DNA of 40,221 bases from Pseudogracilibacillus sp037892545 (GTDB lineage Bacteria > Bacillota > Bacilli > Bacillales > Amphibacillaceae): assembly GCF_037892545.1 (NCBI RefSeq), contig NZ_JBBKBG010000024.1:1-40221 (forward strand), written 5' to 3'. A program made the translations under genes and the position numbers. Positions 30,717 to 38,946 of the stretch are shown here, one piece after another. The notes beneath the pieces were generated by a model. That model did no database searches, was not told where the DNA came from, and saw only the letters and a program-made list of their open reading frames with translations. How positions within the stretch are numbered: position 1 is the stretch's first letter; every line of letters begins with the position of its first letter.

Positions 30717-32648
30717 ATGCGAAAAATATGGATTGGAGTGGCACTTGTTTTCTGCCTTATTTTTGGAAAAGCAGATGTGTTTGCAGCAGAGGAAAATAAG
30801 GTGACGATTTTATTTACACATGATTTACACGATAATTTATATCCGTTTGAAGTAGAACGGGAAGGCGTTAAACAATTAGTTGGTGGCATGGCGCGCATGT
30901 TTACCGCAGTGGAAGAAGAACGTAAAGAAAATCCCGAGGCATTTTTAGTTGATGCTGGGGATTACTCGATGGGGACTTTGTTTCAGACCATTTTTACAAC
31001 GCATACCCCGATGATGCAAATTATGGGGCAGATGGATTATGACGCGATTACATATGGGAACCATGAGTTTGATTTCCGTGCTGAAGGACTTGCGGAAGCA
31101 TTACAGTCAGCGGTTGCACGTGAGATTCCTTTACCGAAAATTGTCGCTTCGAATGTCCATTTTCCAAAAGATGACGATGGGAAAATGGCGGAGAACATTG
31201 CATTTTTGAAAGAAGCGATGGATGAGTACGGCGTGTTACCATATGATATTGTCGAAAAAAATGGCGTGAAAATTGGTGTGATTGGATTGCTCGGAGAAGA
31301 TGCGGCATCCAATGCGCCAATGTCTGGCGTCACTTTTGACGACAATGTAGAGACGGCGAAAAAGACGGTTGAAATATTGCAAAAAGAAAATGTGGATATG
31401 ATTATTGCATCGTCCCACTCAGGAACATCCGAGACGAAAAAAGTTTCTGAGGATGAAGTATTAGCAGAAAAAGTGCCAGAAATTGATGTGATCATTAGTG
31501 GGCATACACATACGACCTTGCATCAGCCAATTATAAGTGGAGATACAGTTATCGGCTCTGCTGGAGAATATGGTGAAAATTTAGGTAAAATGGAACTCGT
31601 GCAGAAAGAGGATGGTCGTTGGGATTTAACGAAATATGACCTCATTCACATTGACGAAACCATCGAACCGAATGAAAAAATTACGAAAATGATTGACGGG
31701 TTTAAAGAGGTTGTGCAAGAAGATTATTTAAGTATGTTTGATTTAGATTATGATGAAGTAATTGCAACTTCTCCATTTGATTTTACCGATTTTTCATCTG
31801 TCGGGGAAAAATTAGAGGAAACGACGATTGGAAATTTAATCGGTGATGCGTACATCGATACGATTAAGCAGATCGAAGGGGAGGAGTACGAAGAAATTAC
31901 CGCAGCCGTTATTCCATCTGGTGTGATTCGTAATTCTTTTTATAAAGGAAATATTACGACGTCAGATGTGTTCAATGTAAGTTCGCTCGGAATTGGAGCG
32001 GATGGAACGTCAGGCTACCCGGTCATTGACGTGTACATTACAGGAAAAGAATTGCGCACGGTTGCAGAAGTAGACGCTTCTGTCGCACCAATTATGCCGG
32101 CCGCACAGTTATATGTGTCAGGGTTGACTTATACATTTAATCCGAATCGAATGTTATTTAATAAAGTGACAGATGTTGCGATTCAGAAACCTGATGGAAC
32201 GCGCGAAGAAATTGAAGATGATAAATTGTATCGAATTGTTGCCGGTCTGTATTCCGCCCAAATGTTACCTGTCGTTGGCGAAAAATCATTCAATTTGCTA
32301 TCGGTCGAGCCGAAAACGAAAGACGGCGAAGTGATTACAGATTATGAGGCGCAAATTTTGCATTTAGAAGATGGTAGTGAAGTGAAGGAATGGTATGCGA
32401 TTGCTGCTTACTTACAATCATTTGCTTCGGTGGATGGTATTCCACAAGTGCCAGCCGATTATGCACAATTAAAAGACAGAAAAATAATGGACGATGATAA
32501 AAGTTTATCCAGTATATTAAGTAAGCCAAACGGGATTGTGCTTGGGCTGTACGGAATTATTGCTGGGATAGTATTGGTGCTCGTGTTCGGTATTCGTTGG
32601 ATAGTAAAGCGTCGGAAAAAGAAAAAAGAACACCGAAATGTTGCGTGA
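30717..32648 (+). CDS. Surface-anchored bifunctional metallophosphatase/5'-nucleotidase
   Basis: A 643-aa exported enzyme. Signal peptide at residues 1-23 (ending ADVFAA), metallophosphoesterase domain at about 27-310 with canonical motifs FTHDLHDN, VDAGDYSMG, TYGNHEFDFR, ASSHSG and SGHTHTT, and the C-terminal 5'-nucleotidase domain at about 345-570 (IPSGVIRNSFYKGNITTSDVFNV). A hydrophobic helix near residues 606-628 is followed by a basic RRKKKKEHR tail, placing the protein on the outer face of the membrane. It would release phosphate and nucleosides from external nucleotides. It is the third member of this superfamily in the window and the only exported one. It follows the amidase by 24 bp. 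Confidence 0.92.
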   Translation: MRKIWIGVALVFCLIFGKADVFAAEENKVTILFTHDLHDNLYPFEVEREGVKQLVGGMARMFTAVEEERKENPEAFLVDAGDYSMGTLFQTIFTTHTPMMQIMGQMDYDAITYGNHEFDFRAEGLAEALQSAVAREIPLPKIVASNVHFPKDDDGKMAENIAFLKEAMDEYGVLPYDIVEKNGVKIGVIGLLGEDAASNAPMSGVTFDDNVETAKKTVEILQKENVDMIIASSHSGTSETKKVSEDEVLAEKVPEIDVIISGHTHTTLHQPIISGDTVIGSAGEYGENLGKMELVQKEDGRWDLTKYDLIHIDETIEPNEKITKMIDGFKEVVQEDYLSMFDLDYDEVIATSPFDFTDFSSVGEKLEETTIGNLIGDAYIDTIKQIEGEEYEEITAAVIPSGVIRNSFYKGNITTSDVFNVSSLGIGADGTSGYPVIDVYITGKELRTVAEVDASVAPIMPAAQLYVSGLTYTFNPNRMLFNKVTDVAIQKPDGTREEIEDDKLYRIVAGLYSAQMLPVVGEKSFNLLSVEPKTKDGEVITDYEAQILHLEDGSEVKEWYAIAAYLQSFASVDGIPQVPADYAQLKDRKIMDDDKSLSSILSKPNGIVLGLYGIIAGIVLVLVFGIRWIVKRRKKKKEHRNVA

Positions 32649-32654
32649 CGCTAG

Positions 32655-33063
32655 ATTTTATATCCGCAAGTTCCAGGTGATTTCGCTTTCAACTTGCGGA
32701 ATTAAACGATATATCCGCAAGTTCCCGGCGATTTTGCTTCCAACTTGCGGAATTAAACGATATATCCGCAAGTCCGAGGTGATTTAGCTTTCAACTTGCG
32801 GAATTAACTGATATATCCGCAAGTTCGAGGTGATTTCGCTTCTAACTTGCGGAATTAACTGATATATCCGCAAGTTCCCGTCGATTTCGTTTTCAACTTG
32901 CGTAATTAATGGATATATCCGCAAGTTCCAGGCGATTTCGCTTCCAACTTGCGGAATTAAACGATATATCCGCAAGTTTATGGAGATTTCGCTAAACACT
33001 TGCGGAATTAAACGATATATCCGCAAGTTCGAGGTGATTTCGCTAAACACTTGCGGAATTAAT
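32655..33063. repeat. 51-bp repeat array D, 8 units
   Basis: The CCGCAAG core runs from 32664 to 33021, seven intervals of exactly 51 bp, with the same alternating arms as arrays A and C. It fills the gap between two convergent genes, the 5'-nucleotidase and yumC, and abuts the yumC terminator. Confidence 0.97.
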
Positions 33064-33067
33064 AAAA

Positions 33068-33101
33068 ACTAGCTCCTACCCAATCGGGGATAGGAGCTAG
33101 T
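33068..33101 (-). terminator. Terminator of yumC
   Basis: Perfect ACTAGCTCCTA (33068-33078) with TAGGAGCTAGT (33091-33101), followed on the minus strand by TTTTTA. Confidence 0.88.
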
Positions 33102-33108
33102 CTTCATT

Positions 33109-34101
33109 TTAAAACATCGAAGTCGAGTGTTTTGGTTGTACGCGTGCTTTTGGGTCGATGAATTGCATGGCGTTGTTTACTGCAATGGGTCCTTCCCCGA
33201 ATCCTGTTGCGATTAGTTTTACTTTTCCGTCGAACGTGTTGATGTCCCCAACCGCGTAAATTCCTGGAATGTTTGTTTCCATTTTTTGGTTGACGATGAT
33301 GCTGTTTCGTTCGATTTCAAGGCCCCAATTGGCAATTGGACCAAGTTTGGAAATGAAACCGTAGTTACAGATGACCTCGTCTACGTCTAATTTAATAATT
33401 TTTTCGCCTCGAGTTTCTTGTAAAACGAGTCGTTCAATTTTATCGCTACCTTCGATGTCTGTTGGTACGAAAGGAGTTAATTTTTCTACTTTAGAATTGT
33501 CTAATTGTTCGATGCTTGATTCGTGTGCACGGAATTCGTTTCGGCGATGGACTAAAGTAACTTTTTCAGCGATTGGTTCTAACATTAATGCCCAGTCCAC
33601 TGCAGAGTCACCACCACCTAAAATGGCAACTTTTTTATCTTTGAAAGCATGCATGTTTTTTACATAATAATGTAAATTGTTTCCTTCGAAGCTTTCTGAT
33701 TCGCCAATATTTAAACGACGTGGTTCAAATGCACCGTTTCCAGCCGTAATGATCACGACTTTAGAAAAATGCTCTTCCCCCGTGTTGGTCGTTAACTTGA
33801 ATGTGCCATCTTCAAGCTTTTCTAATTCTTGTACTGCTTGGCTTAAACAAATGTCTGCGTCGAATAATTTTAGTTGTTCTTCTAAATTATCGACCAACTC
33901 TTGTGCACGGATTTTTGGAAACCCGGCAACATCGTAAATATATTTTTCAGGGTATAAAGCAGTTAATTGCCCACCAGTATGTGGCAAGCTTTCAATTACT
34001 TTCACGCTAGCTGCGCGCATTCCCCCATAAAAAGCTGTAAATAATCCAGCTGGACCTGCACCTAACACAGTTATATCATATACTTTTTGTTGCTCAGTCA
34101 T
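33109..34101 (-). CDS. yumC: Ferredoxin/flavodoxin-NADP+ reductase, YumC type
   Basis: A 330-aa flavoprotein of the thioredoxin-reductase-like FNR class. FAD motif GAGPAGLFTAFYGG at about residues 13-26, NADPH motif GGGDSAVDWA at about 158-167, and the C-terminal FAD contact YAVGDINTFDGKVKLIATGFGEGP. There is no CxxC redox pair, which separates it from true thioredoxin reductases. It moves electrons between NADPH and ferredoxin or flavodoxin. ATG 34101 follows TTGGAGGG; the ORF extension to 34164 has no ribosome site. Confidence 0.93.
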   Translation of the reverse strand: MTEQQKVYDITVLGAGPAGLFTAFYGGMRAASVKVIESLPHTGGQLTALYPEKYIYDVAGFPKIRAQELVDNLEEQLKLFDADICLSQAVQELEKLEDGTFKLTTNTGEEHFSKVVIITAGNGAFEPRRLNIGESESFEGNNLHYYVKNMHAFKDKKVAILGGGDSAVDWALMLEPIAEKVTLVHRRNEFRAHESSIEQLDNSKVEKLTPFVPTDIEGSDKIERLVLQETRGEKIIKLDVDEVICNYGFISKLGPIANWGLEIERNSIIVNQKMETNIPGIYAVGDINTFDGKVKLIATGFGEGPIAVNNAMQFIDPKARVQPKHSTSMF

Positions 34102-34285
34102 TGTTTTCCCTCCAACTATTCCGACCGTTATACAATCTATTACATAATACCATAAATCGGACAATTCTTAAAATCAATATGTTTGAGGAAATAGAGCGAT
34201 AGTCTTTGCATTTTATGTGGGACAATTATAAAATGTAAGAAGAGAAAAAAATGCGTCGTTTTTTAGCATGAGAGGAGAAAGGCTT

Positions 34286-34597
34286 TTGATTCAATTAATT
34301 GTGTCGGTGCTGTTATATTTCGTTATCTTTTTCGGGATTGCATTTATTTTAAATATGTTATTACGTAAAACATGGTTAATGGCCATTTTATACCCGTTCA
34401 TTATTTTGTATGTTATTAGTAATAACTCGTTTGGATCTTATTTTAGTAATACAGGAGAAGCATTTGCGCAAGTTGGTAGCACGATTCAATCTTTAAACAC
34501 GGTCGATGTGATTGTGTTAGGATCTGGACTTGCTGGTGCGATCGTTTCTGGTATTGTTATAAAAATGTTACGAAAAACTGGCTATCAAATGTTCTAA
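34286..34597 (+). CDS. yuiB: YuiB-like membrane protein
   Basis: A 103-aa membrane protein with about three hydrophobic segments: a long N-terminal one at residues 2-25 (IVSVLLYFVIFFGIAFILNMLL), one after RKTW (about 28-45), and a C-terminal one (about 70-95). The FGIAFILNMLLRKTW block recalls B. subtilis YuiB. TTG 34286 is preferred because AGGAGAAAGG lies between it and ATG 34268. Function is unknown. It is followed by a terminator and yuiC, the B. subtilis order. Confidence 0.8.
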   Translation: MIQLIVSVLLYFVIFFGIAFILNMLLRKTWLMAILYPFIILYVISNNSFGSYFSNTGEAFAQVGSTIQSLNTVDVIVLGSGLAGAIVSGIVIKMLRKTGYQMF

Positions 34598-34645
34598 AGT
34601 ATTTAAGGTGGAGCGTATCGACGTTTCACTTTAAATACTTTTTTT
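34596..34645 (+). terminator. Terminator of yuiB
   Basis: AAAGTATTTAAGGTG (34596-34610) pairs with CACTTTAAATACTTT (34628-34642) with one G-U pair, followed by T residues. Confidence 0.85.
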
Positions 34646-34699
34646 ATGTATAATTTTTTTCAACTGGGCAAAAATGACACGAAAGAGAGGTGTCAAAAA

Positions 34700-35338
34700 A
34701 TGGTTGGAAAAATGATTATGTCGATTTTATTTACAACGGCAGTATATACGACGTTTACAGATGTGACGAATATGTCTGTTGGTGATGCAATGAGGAAATA
34801 TGAGGAAAAAGTGGAAAGCGGAACTAGTATGTTAACGGAAAAAATGTTAGCACCATTTCGCAAAATCGAGAACTTGAAAGAAGAGGCTGTTAATAGACAA
34901 AAAAGTAATGTGCTAGACTTGGAACAATTTCCGGTGAAAAGGGTAGTTGCGACAGGGTATACAGCAGGGGAAGAGTCGATAGGAAAAACGGAGGAAGACC
35001 CTGCATATGGCATGACATATGCAGGGGTGCCAGTCGTGCGTGATTTCATATCTACCATAGCGGCTGACTTGGACGTCTTTCCGCTAGGGACAATTTTATA
35101 TATTCCTGGATATGGACTCGGTGTGGTGACAGATATTGGCGCAGCGATTACTGGAAATAAAATTGATTTATATTTTGATACAGTAAGAGAAGTGTATGAT
35201 AGGTGGGGCAAGCAGGAGCTTGATGTGTACATCGTTAAAGAAGGGGACGGAGAGATTACAGAAGAAGAGATTGCGGCGTGGAATGATGGGGCAGTCGAAG
35301 AAGTGTTTCAAGTAAACAGTGTGGAAAAAGATTCATAA
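34700..35338 (+). CDS. yuiC: YuiC-like 3D-domain protein
   Basis: A 212-aa protein with an N-terminal membrane or signal segment (MIMSILFTTAVYTTF) and a short helical region. The C-terminal 3D domain at about residues 85-185 holds the acidic signature VTDIGAAITGNKIDLYFDT. In B. subtilis YuiC is a stationary-phase muralytic enzyme related to MltA; the acidic residues of the signature are kept. ATG 34700 has AGAGAGGTG upstream. It would act on peptidoglycan outside the membrane. The acidic C-terminal tail is dispensable-looking. Confidence 0.85.
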   Translation: MVGKMIMSILFTTAVYTTFTDVTNMSVGDAMRKYEEKVESGTSMLTEKMLAPFRKIENLKEEAVNRQKSNVLDLEQFPVKRVVATGYTAGEESIGKTEEDPAYGMTYAGVPVVRDFISTIAADLDVFPLGTILYIPGYGLGVVTDIGAAITGNKIDLYFDTVREVYDRWGKQELDVYIVKEGDGEITEEEIAAWNDGAVEEVFQVNSVEKDS

Positions 35339-35353
35339 CATCAATCTATTAGA

Positions 35354-35389
35354 AAAAGCGAATGCCATGATGTGCATTCGCTTTTTTCA
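35354..35389. terminator. Bidirectional terminator between yuiC and yuiD
   Basis: AAAGCGAATGC pairs with GCATTCGCTTT, followed by T residues on the plus strand; the genes are convergent. Confidence 0.85.
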
Positions 35390-35397
35390 TTTCCATG

Positions 35398-35871
35398 TTA
35401 ATACACTAGATGAAGAAGAAAAGCGACACCGACACCGGTCAATGCACCGAAAAATACTTCAATCGGTTTATGACCGAGTAATGTTTTTAATTCTTGGCGC
35501 TTTTCATAGACTTCTTTATTTTGCCAGTCGCTCATTTCTTTAGTGAATGCTTGAATATCTTTCACGAGCATATTGAGTAATGCGGCATGTTCTTCAGCTT
35601 CTCTTCGAACACCTGAAGCATCAAACATCGTGATGACACTGAAGACGAATGCGATGGCAAACGAAACAGAACTAACTCCAGATGTGATGCCAACTGCTGT
35701 TGTTAACGCAGCAACCGCAGCAGAATGACTGCTCGGCATACTTCCGGTTCCAAAAATGAGCCCTGGGGAAAATTCGCGTGTTGCAATAAAATGAATTGGT
35801 ACTTTTACTACTTGGGCAAATACGATGGCTGCTAGTGCAGCGACGAGTGGGAAATTATCTAATAAAGCCAT
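35398..35871 (-). CDS. yuiD: Divergent PAP2-family membrane protein YuiD
   Basis: A 157-aa protein of the DUF212 family with about four membrane helices. Conserved blocks: FAQVVKVPIHF, GSMPSSHSAAVAAL (the phosphatase-like SxxxH motif), ITMFDASGVRREAEEHA, and the C-terminal LLGHKPIEVFFGALTG. Phosphatase activity is a family suggestion only. ATG 35871 gives the B. subtilis length and has AAAAAGG eight bases upstream. Confidence 0.88.
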   Translation of the reverse strand: MALLDNFPLVAALAAIVFAQVVKVPIHFIATREFSPGLIFGTGSMPSSHSAAVAALTTAVGITSGVSSVSFAIAFVFSVITMFDASGVRREAEEHAALLNMLVKDIQAFTKEMSDWQNKEVYEKRQELKTLLGHKPIEVFFGALTGVGVAFLLHLVY

Positions 35872-35904
35872 AGTCATCACCTTTTTACATAGTCTTAGTG
35901 TAAA

Positions 35905-35942
35905 AAACGTTCAAGCTCGTACGATCGACTAGCCTGAACGTT
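35905..35942 (-). terminator. Terminator of the kapB-deoD transcript
   Basis: AACGTTCA-GC pairs with GC-TGAACGTT; on the minus strand it is followed by TTTTTT. It lies between deoD and yuiD. Confidence 0.85.
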
Positions 35943-35957
35943 CTGTATTTGTCCATA

Positions 35958-36665
35958 TTATTCTGTTACAGTTTCTAATGCGAGTTCCATCATGTCATTG
36001 AATGTCGTTTGACGCTCTTCGGCAGTCGTCGCTTCTCCTGTAATTACATGATCTGATACGGTTAAAATGGTTAAAGCACGGCGATCGTATTTCGCTGCTA
36101 ATGTGTATAATGCAGTCGTTTCCATTTCTACCCCTAGCACATTATATTTAGCTAAAAGTGCATTCACTTCTGGACCGTTGTCACGATAAAATACGTCTGA
36201 TGTAAAAACATTTCCGACATGTGTTTTTAATCCTTTTTCTTGTGCGATATCATATGCTTTTTTCAATAAGTCAAAATTAGCGATTGGTGCGTAATCAATG
36301 CCACCGAAAACATTACGGTTTACTTGTGAATCTGTTGCAGATGCTTGCGCTAAAATAATATCACGAACATGTACATCTTCTTTCATGCCACCACAAGTTC
36401 CAACGCGGACTAAGTTTTTTACGTCGTATTCGTTAATAAGTTCTTCTACGTAAATAGAGATTGATGGAATGCCCATCCCAGTTCCTTGTACAGAGATGCG
36501 TTCTCCTTTATACGTTCCTGTAAATCCTAACATTCCTCGGACTGTATTATATTGTGTAACATCTTCAAAATACGTTTCGGCAATATATTTTGCACGAAGT
36601 GGGTCTCCTGGAAGTAAAATTGTTTCCGCAATATCTCCTTTTTTTGCACCAATATGGATACTCAT
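35958..36665 (-). CDS. deoD: Purine-nucleoside phosphorylase
   Basis: A 235-aa trimer-type PNP. Motifs: LLPGDPLRAKYIA at residues 18-30 with the phosphate-binding Arg, GMGIPSISIY, RVGTCGG, and the purine-site GVEMETTALYTLA, followed by VSDHVITGE with the catalytic Asp. It splits purine nucleosides with phosphate to base and ribose-1-P. ATG 36665 has AAAAGGAGCG upstream. It follows kapB by 15 bp on the same strand, so they share a transcript. It could salvage nucleosides released by the nucleotidases nearby. Confidence 0.95.
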   Translation of the reverse strand: MSIHIGAKKGDIAETILLPGDPLRAKYIAETYFEDVTQYNTVRGMLGFTGTYKGERISVQGTGMGIPSISIYVEELINEYDVKNLVRVGTCGGMKEDVHVRDIILAQASATDSQVNRNVFGGIDYAPIANFDLLKKAYDIAQEKGLKTHVGNVFTSDVFYRDNGPEVNALLAKYNVLGVEMETTALYTLAAKYDRRALTILTVSDHVITGEATTAEERQTTFNDMMELALETVTE

Positions 36666-36680
36666 ATTTATTCGCTCCTT

Positions 36681-37076
36681 TTAGATTGTATATATTTTAT
36701 TATAATAGTGTTCTTCTAAATCCGCTATCCTTTCTAAAGATAATTGATTAAATGGGGTGTTTTCTGCTTGCAACTCTTCCTTTTTACGTTGTACAGCTTC
36801 TTGTAAAGAGTCGGCATATGTTGGAACGTCGCCTGCAAATGGGACGGTGTCACGTTTACGTGCGTTAAACTTTTCCCTTTCTGCTAGTGCTTTACGTTCA
36901 TGGAATGCTACACCATCTACTTGACCACGATTATGCAAGTCACCTTGTGTCGGATGTTCTATTACGGCTAATGTTTCCACGAGTAAAAAGTTCCCTTTGT
37001 CTTGAATAACTTTTCCGATATATGTGCCTGAATTGTAACGAGTTTCTACGATTTGTCCAATTTCAATCGTTTGCAT
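36681..37076 (-). CDS. kapB: Kinase-associated protein B
   Basis: A 131-aa protein that matches KapB of Bacillus: GQIVETRYNSGTYIGKVIQDKGNFLLVETLAVIEHPTQGDLHN is an SH3-like beta domain, followed by FHERKALAEREKFNARKRDTV and a helical C-terminus. In B. subtilis KapB is needed for KinB to feed the sporulation phosphorelay. Despite its historical name of lipoprotein, this protein has no signal peptide or lipobox. AGGAGGA precedes ATG 37076. In B. subtilis the gene adjoins kinB; here its neighbours are deoD and a small membrane-protein gene, and no kinase is in the window. Confidence 0.88.
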   Translation of the reverse strand: MQTIEIGQIVETRYNSGTYIGKVIQDKGNFLLVETLAVIEHPTQGDLHNRGQVDGVAFHERKALAEREKFNARKRDTVPFAGDVPTYADSLQEAVQRKKEELQAENTPFNQLSLERIADLEEHYYNKIYTI

Positions 37077-37157
37077 GTAACAAATCCTCCTAAAAAGTAT
37101 GATATAACTTTATTTTGACAAATTTATCACAAATTTGCGAATAAAACACAGTTTATA

Positions 37158-37185
37158 TATACATGTTTAAAAGTTTTGCTATAAT
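37158..37185 (+). promoter_or_regulatory. Promoter of the small membrane-protein gene
   Basis: TATACA (37158-37163), 16-bp spacer and TATAAT (37180-37185), with TGC before it, which gives an extended -10. It lies 25 bp before ATG 37210. Confidence 0.6.
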
Positions 37186-37209
37186 AGTACAGGAAGGACG
37201 TGATACTGA

Positions 37210-37410
37210 ATGTTTATGGAATTTTTGTATTTCCCAGAAGATAAATCGGAATATATTCCAGCATTTATAATGTTAGTACTTATTATGATTTTAGCAATTG
37301 GTACGATGTATCTTTTTTATAAAAAATCGAAAAAAGATGAGAAGATGATCGATGATTTTGATGTAGATCAGTATCGAATTGATAAACACGACGACCGTAA
37401 GGACAATTAA
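37210..37410 (+). CDS. Small single-span membrane protein
   Basis: A 66-aa protein I do not recognise. A short acidic N-terminus (EFLYFPEDKSEY) is followed by one transmembrane helix at about residues 16-36 (IPAFIMLVLIMILAIGTMYLFY) and a basic then acidic cytoplasmic tail (KKSKKDEKMIDDFDVDQYRIDKHDDRKDN). AGGAAGGACGTGA precedes the ATG. With its own promoter and terminator it is monocistronic. It occupies the place next to kapB where kinB would be in B. subtilis. Confidence 0.7.
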   Translation: MFMEFLYFPEDKSEYIPAFIMLVLIMILAIGTMYLFYKKSKKDEKMIDDFDVDQYRIDKHDDRKDN

Positions 37411-37412
37411 TA

Positions 37413-37456
37413 AAACTCCTTTTTCACTACACAATGTGGTGGAAGAGGAGTTTTTT
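37413..37456 (+). terminator. Terminator of the small membrane-protein gene
   Basis: AACTCCT-TTT-CAC arms pair with GTGG-AGAGGAGTT, followed by TTTTTTT. Confidence 0.85.
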
Positions 37457-37507
37457 TATTTTGATTGCAACTATAATTTTGCATGACCGTCTTTTAACAC
37501 GAATAAA

Positions 37508-37546
37508 AATGACAGAAGATTGTGCTACATACAATCCCCTGTCATT
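37508..37546 (-). terminator. Terminator of patB
   Basis: AATGACAG pairs with CTGTCATT and an inner ATTGT/ACAAT stem; followed on the minus strand by TTTATT. Confidence 0.75.
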
Positions 37547-37558
37547 GTTATTTATTAT

Positions 37559-38731
37559 TTAGGAAAGTGCGTTTACTGCATGAATGATTCGGTCGAGTCC
37601 TTCTTGTAGCGTCGCTTTTGGGCAAGCGATATTGATCCGCATGAAATTTTCTCCTTCTGTACCGTAAGATGAACCAGCGTTTAAACCAACTTTCGCTTGT
37701 TCGATCATGAAAGTTTGTAATTCTTTATCCGTGAAACCGAGTTCATGGCAGTCGATCCAAAGTAAGTACGTCGCTTCAGATGCAATCACTTTTAATTTTC
37801 CGTTCGTTTCATTTTCAATTCTCGTCGTTGCATATAATTTGTTCGCTTCAATTACTTTCATTAATTGGTCTAGCCATGGCTTTCCATTTGCATATGCTGC
37901 ATCTAGTGCGATGACCCCCATTGTATTTAACATATTAAAACCTAGTAAACCGAGTTCAGCATTAATTTTTGCGCGCATTTGGTTATTTTTCGTTACGATA
38001 TACGATGCTTGTAATCCTGCTAAGTTAAATGTTTTTGTCGGCGACATGCATGTAATCGTTCTTTCACGTGCTTCCTCTGAAATCGATGCGAATGGAATAT
38101 GTTTATATCCATCAAATACGAGGTCTGCGTGAATTTCATCGGAAAAGACGAGTACATCATGTTGTTCACATAGTGCGGCAATTTTTGTTAATTCTTCTTT
38201 CGTCCATACACGGCCGACAGGGTTATGTGGTGAACAAAGAATGAATGCTTTTACCGTTTTTAATTTTTCTTCTAAATCATCAAAATCAATCGTGTACGTT
38301 TTTCCGTCATACTTTAGTGCGTTTTCCACGACTTGTCGGTTGCCATTTTTAATTAAATTGAAAAATGGAGTGTAAACGGGTGTTTGAATTAAAATATTGT
38401 CGCCTTCATTTGTAAAAGTTTGAATGGCGATGTGTAAGCTTGTGATGACACCAGGGCTAAATGAAAGCCAGTTTGTCTCAACGTCCCATCCATGTTTCAG
38501 TGAAATCCAGTTCGTCACATTGTTACGAATGTCTTCTGTAATAACGGTATATCCATAAATGCCATGTTCTGCGCGTTCTTTTAAAGCGTTATTCACTGCT
38601 TCAGGTGCTTTAAAGTCCATGTCAGCGACCCACATTGGCAATACTTCTTCACTGTTAAAAATTGCTTTCCGATTGTCCCATTTCATGGATCTTGTCTGTT
38701 CTCTATTATGTACTGTTTGAAATTGGCTCAT
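37559..38731 (-). CDS. patB: PatB/MalY-family cystathionine beta-lyase
   Basis: A 390-aa fold-type I PLP enzyme. The MalY/PatB signature LPMWVADMDF is at residues 31-40, GVITSLHIAIQTFTN at about 94-108, SPHNPVGRVW at 167-176, SDEIHADLVF at 197-206, and the PLP lysine is Lys233 in SPTKTFNLAG. It cleaves cystathionine to homocysteine, pyruvate and ammonia. ATG 38731 has TTGGAGGC upstream; a TTG at 38746 overlaps that site. It is single, near kapB as in B. subtilis. Confidence 0.92.
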   Translation of the reverse strand: MSQFQTVHNREQTRSMKWDNRKAIFNSEEVLPMWVADMDFKAPEAVNNALKERAEHGIYGYTVITEDIRNNVTNWISLKHGWDVETNWLSFSPGVITSLHIAIQTFTNEGDNILIQTPVYTPFFNLIKNGNRQVVENALKYDGKTYTIDFDDLEEKLKTVKAFILCSPHNPVGRVWTKEELTKIAALCEQHDVLVFSDEIHADLVFDGYKHIPFASISEEARERTITCMSPTKTFNLAGLQASYIVTKNNQMRAKINAELGLLGFNMLNTMGVIALDAAYANGKPWLDQLMKVIEANKLYATTRIENETNGKLKVIASEATYLLWIDCHELGFTDKELQTFMIEQAKVGLNAGSSYGTEGENFMRINIACPKATLQEGLDRIIHAVNALS

Positions 38732-38809
38732 TTTTATTGCCTCCAAATTAGGTTTTTTTCTATTATAACGGAAAATTGCGAAAAAAAGAAGTCAAATACA
38801 ACTATATTA

Positions 38810-38920
38810 GTCGGAATTGGATGTGTTTTACCTGTTTCCCCGTGGAATGCGCCGACCCGCAATATTCAACGATAAAACTGAAAAAAGGACAAAAAAAGAG
38901 CAAAGCAATTATATGCTTTG
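38810..38920 (+). promoter_or_regulatory. Structured leader upstream of the unknown membrane-protein gene
   Basis: GTCGG (38810-38814) pairs with CCGAC (38852-38856) around a locally GC-richer segment, and CAAAGCA (38901-38907) pairs perfectly with TGCTTTG (38914-38920). The second hairpin has a T run only on the minus strand, where no gene ends. It may be a cis-regulatory leader or a leftover terminator. Confidence 0.35.
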
Positions 38921-38946
38921 CCTACAGGGGGAATAGAAGAAAATTG

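Noticed and set aside
38776..38946. N-terminal extension of the unknown membrane protein
   Set aside because: The extension translates the leader hairpins, is Lys/Cys-rich and unlike a signal sequence, and has no ribosome site.
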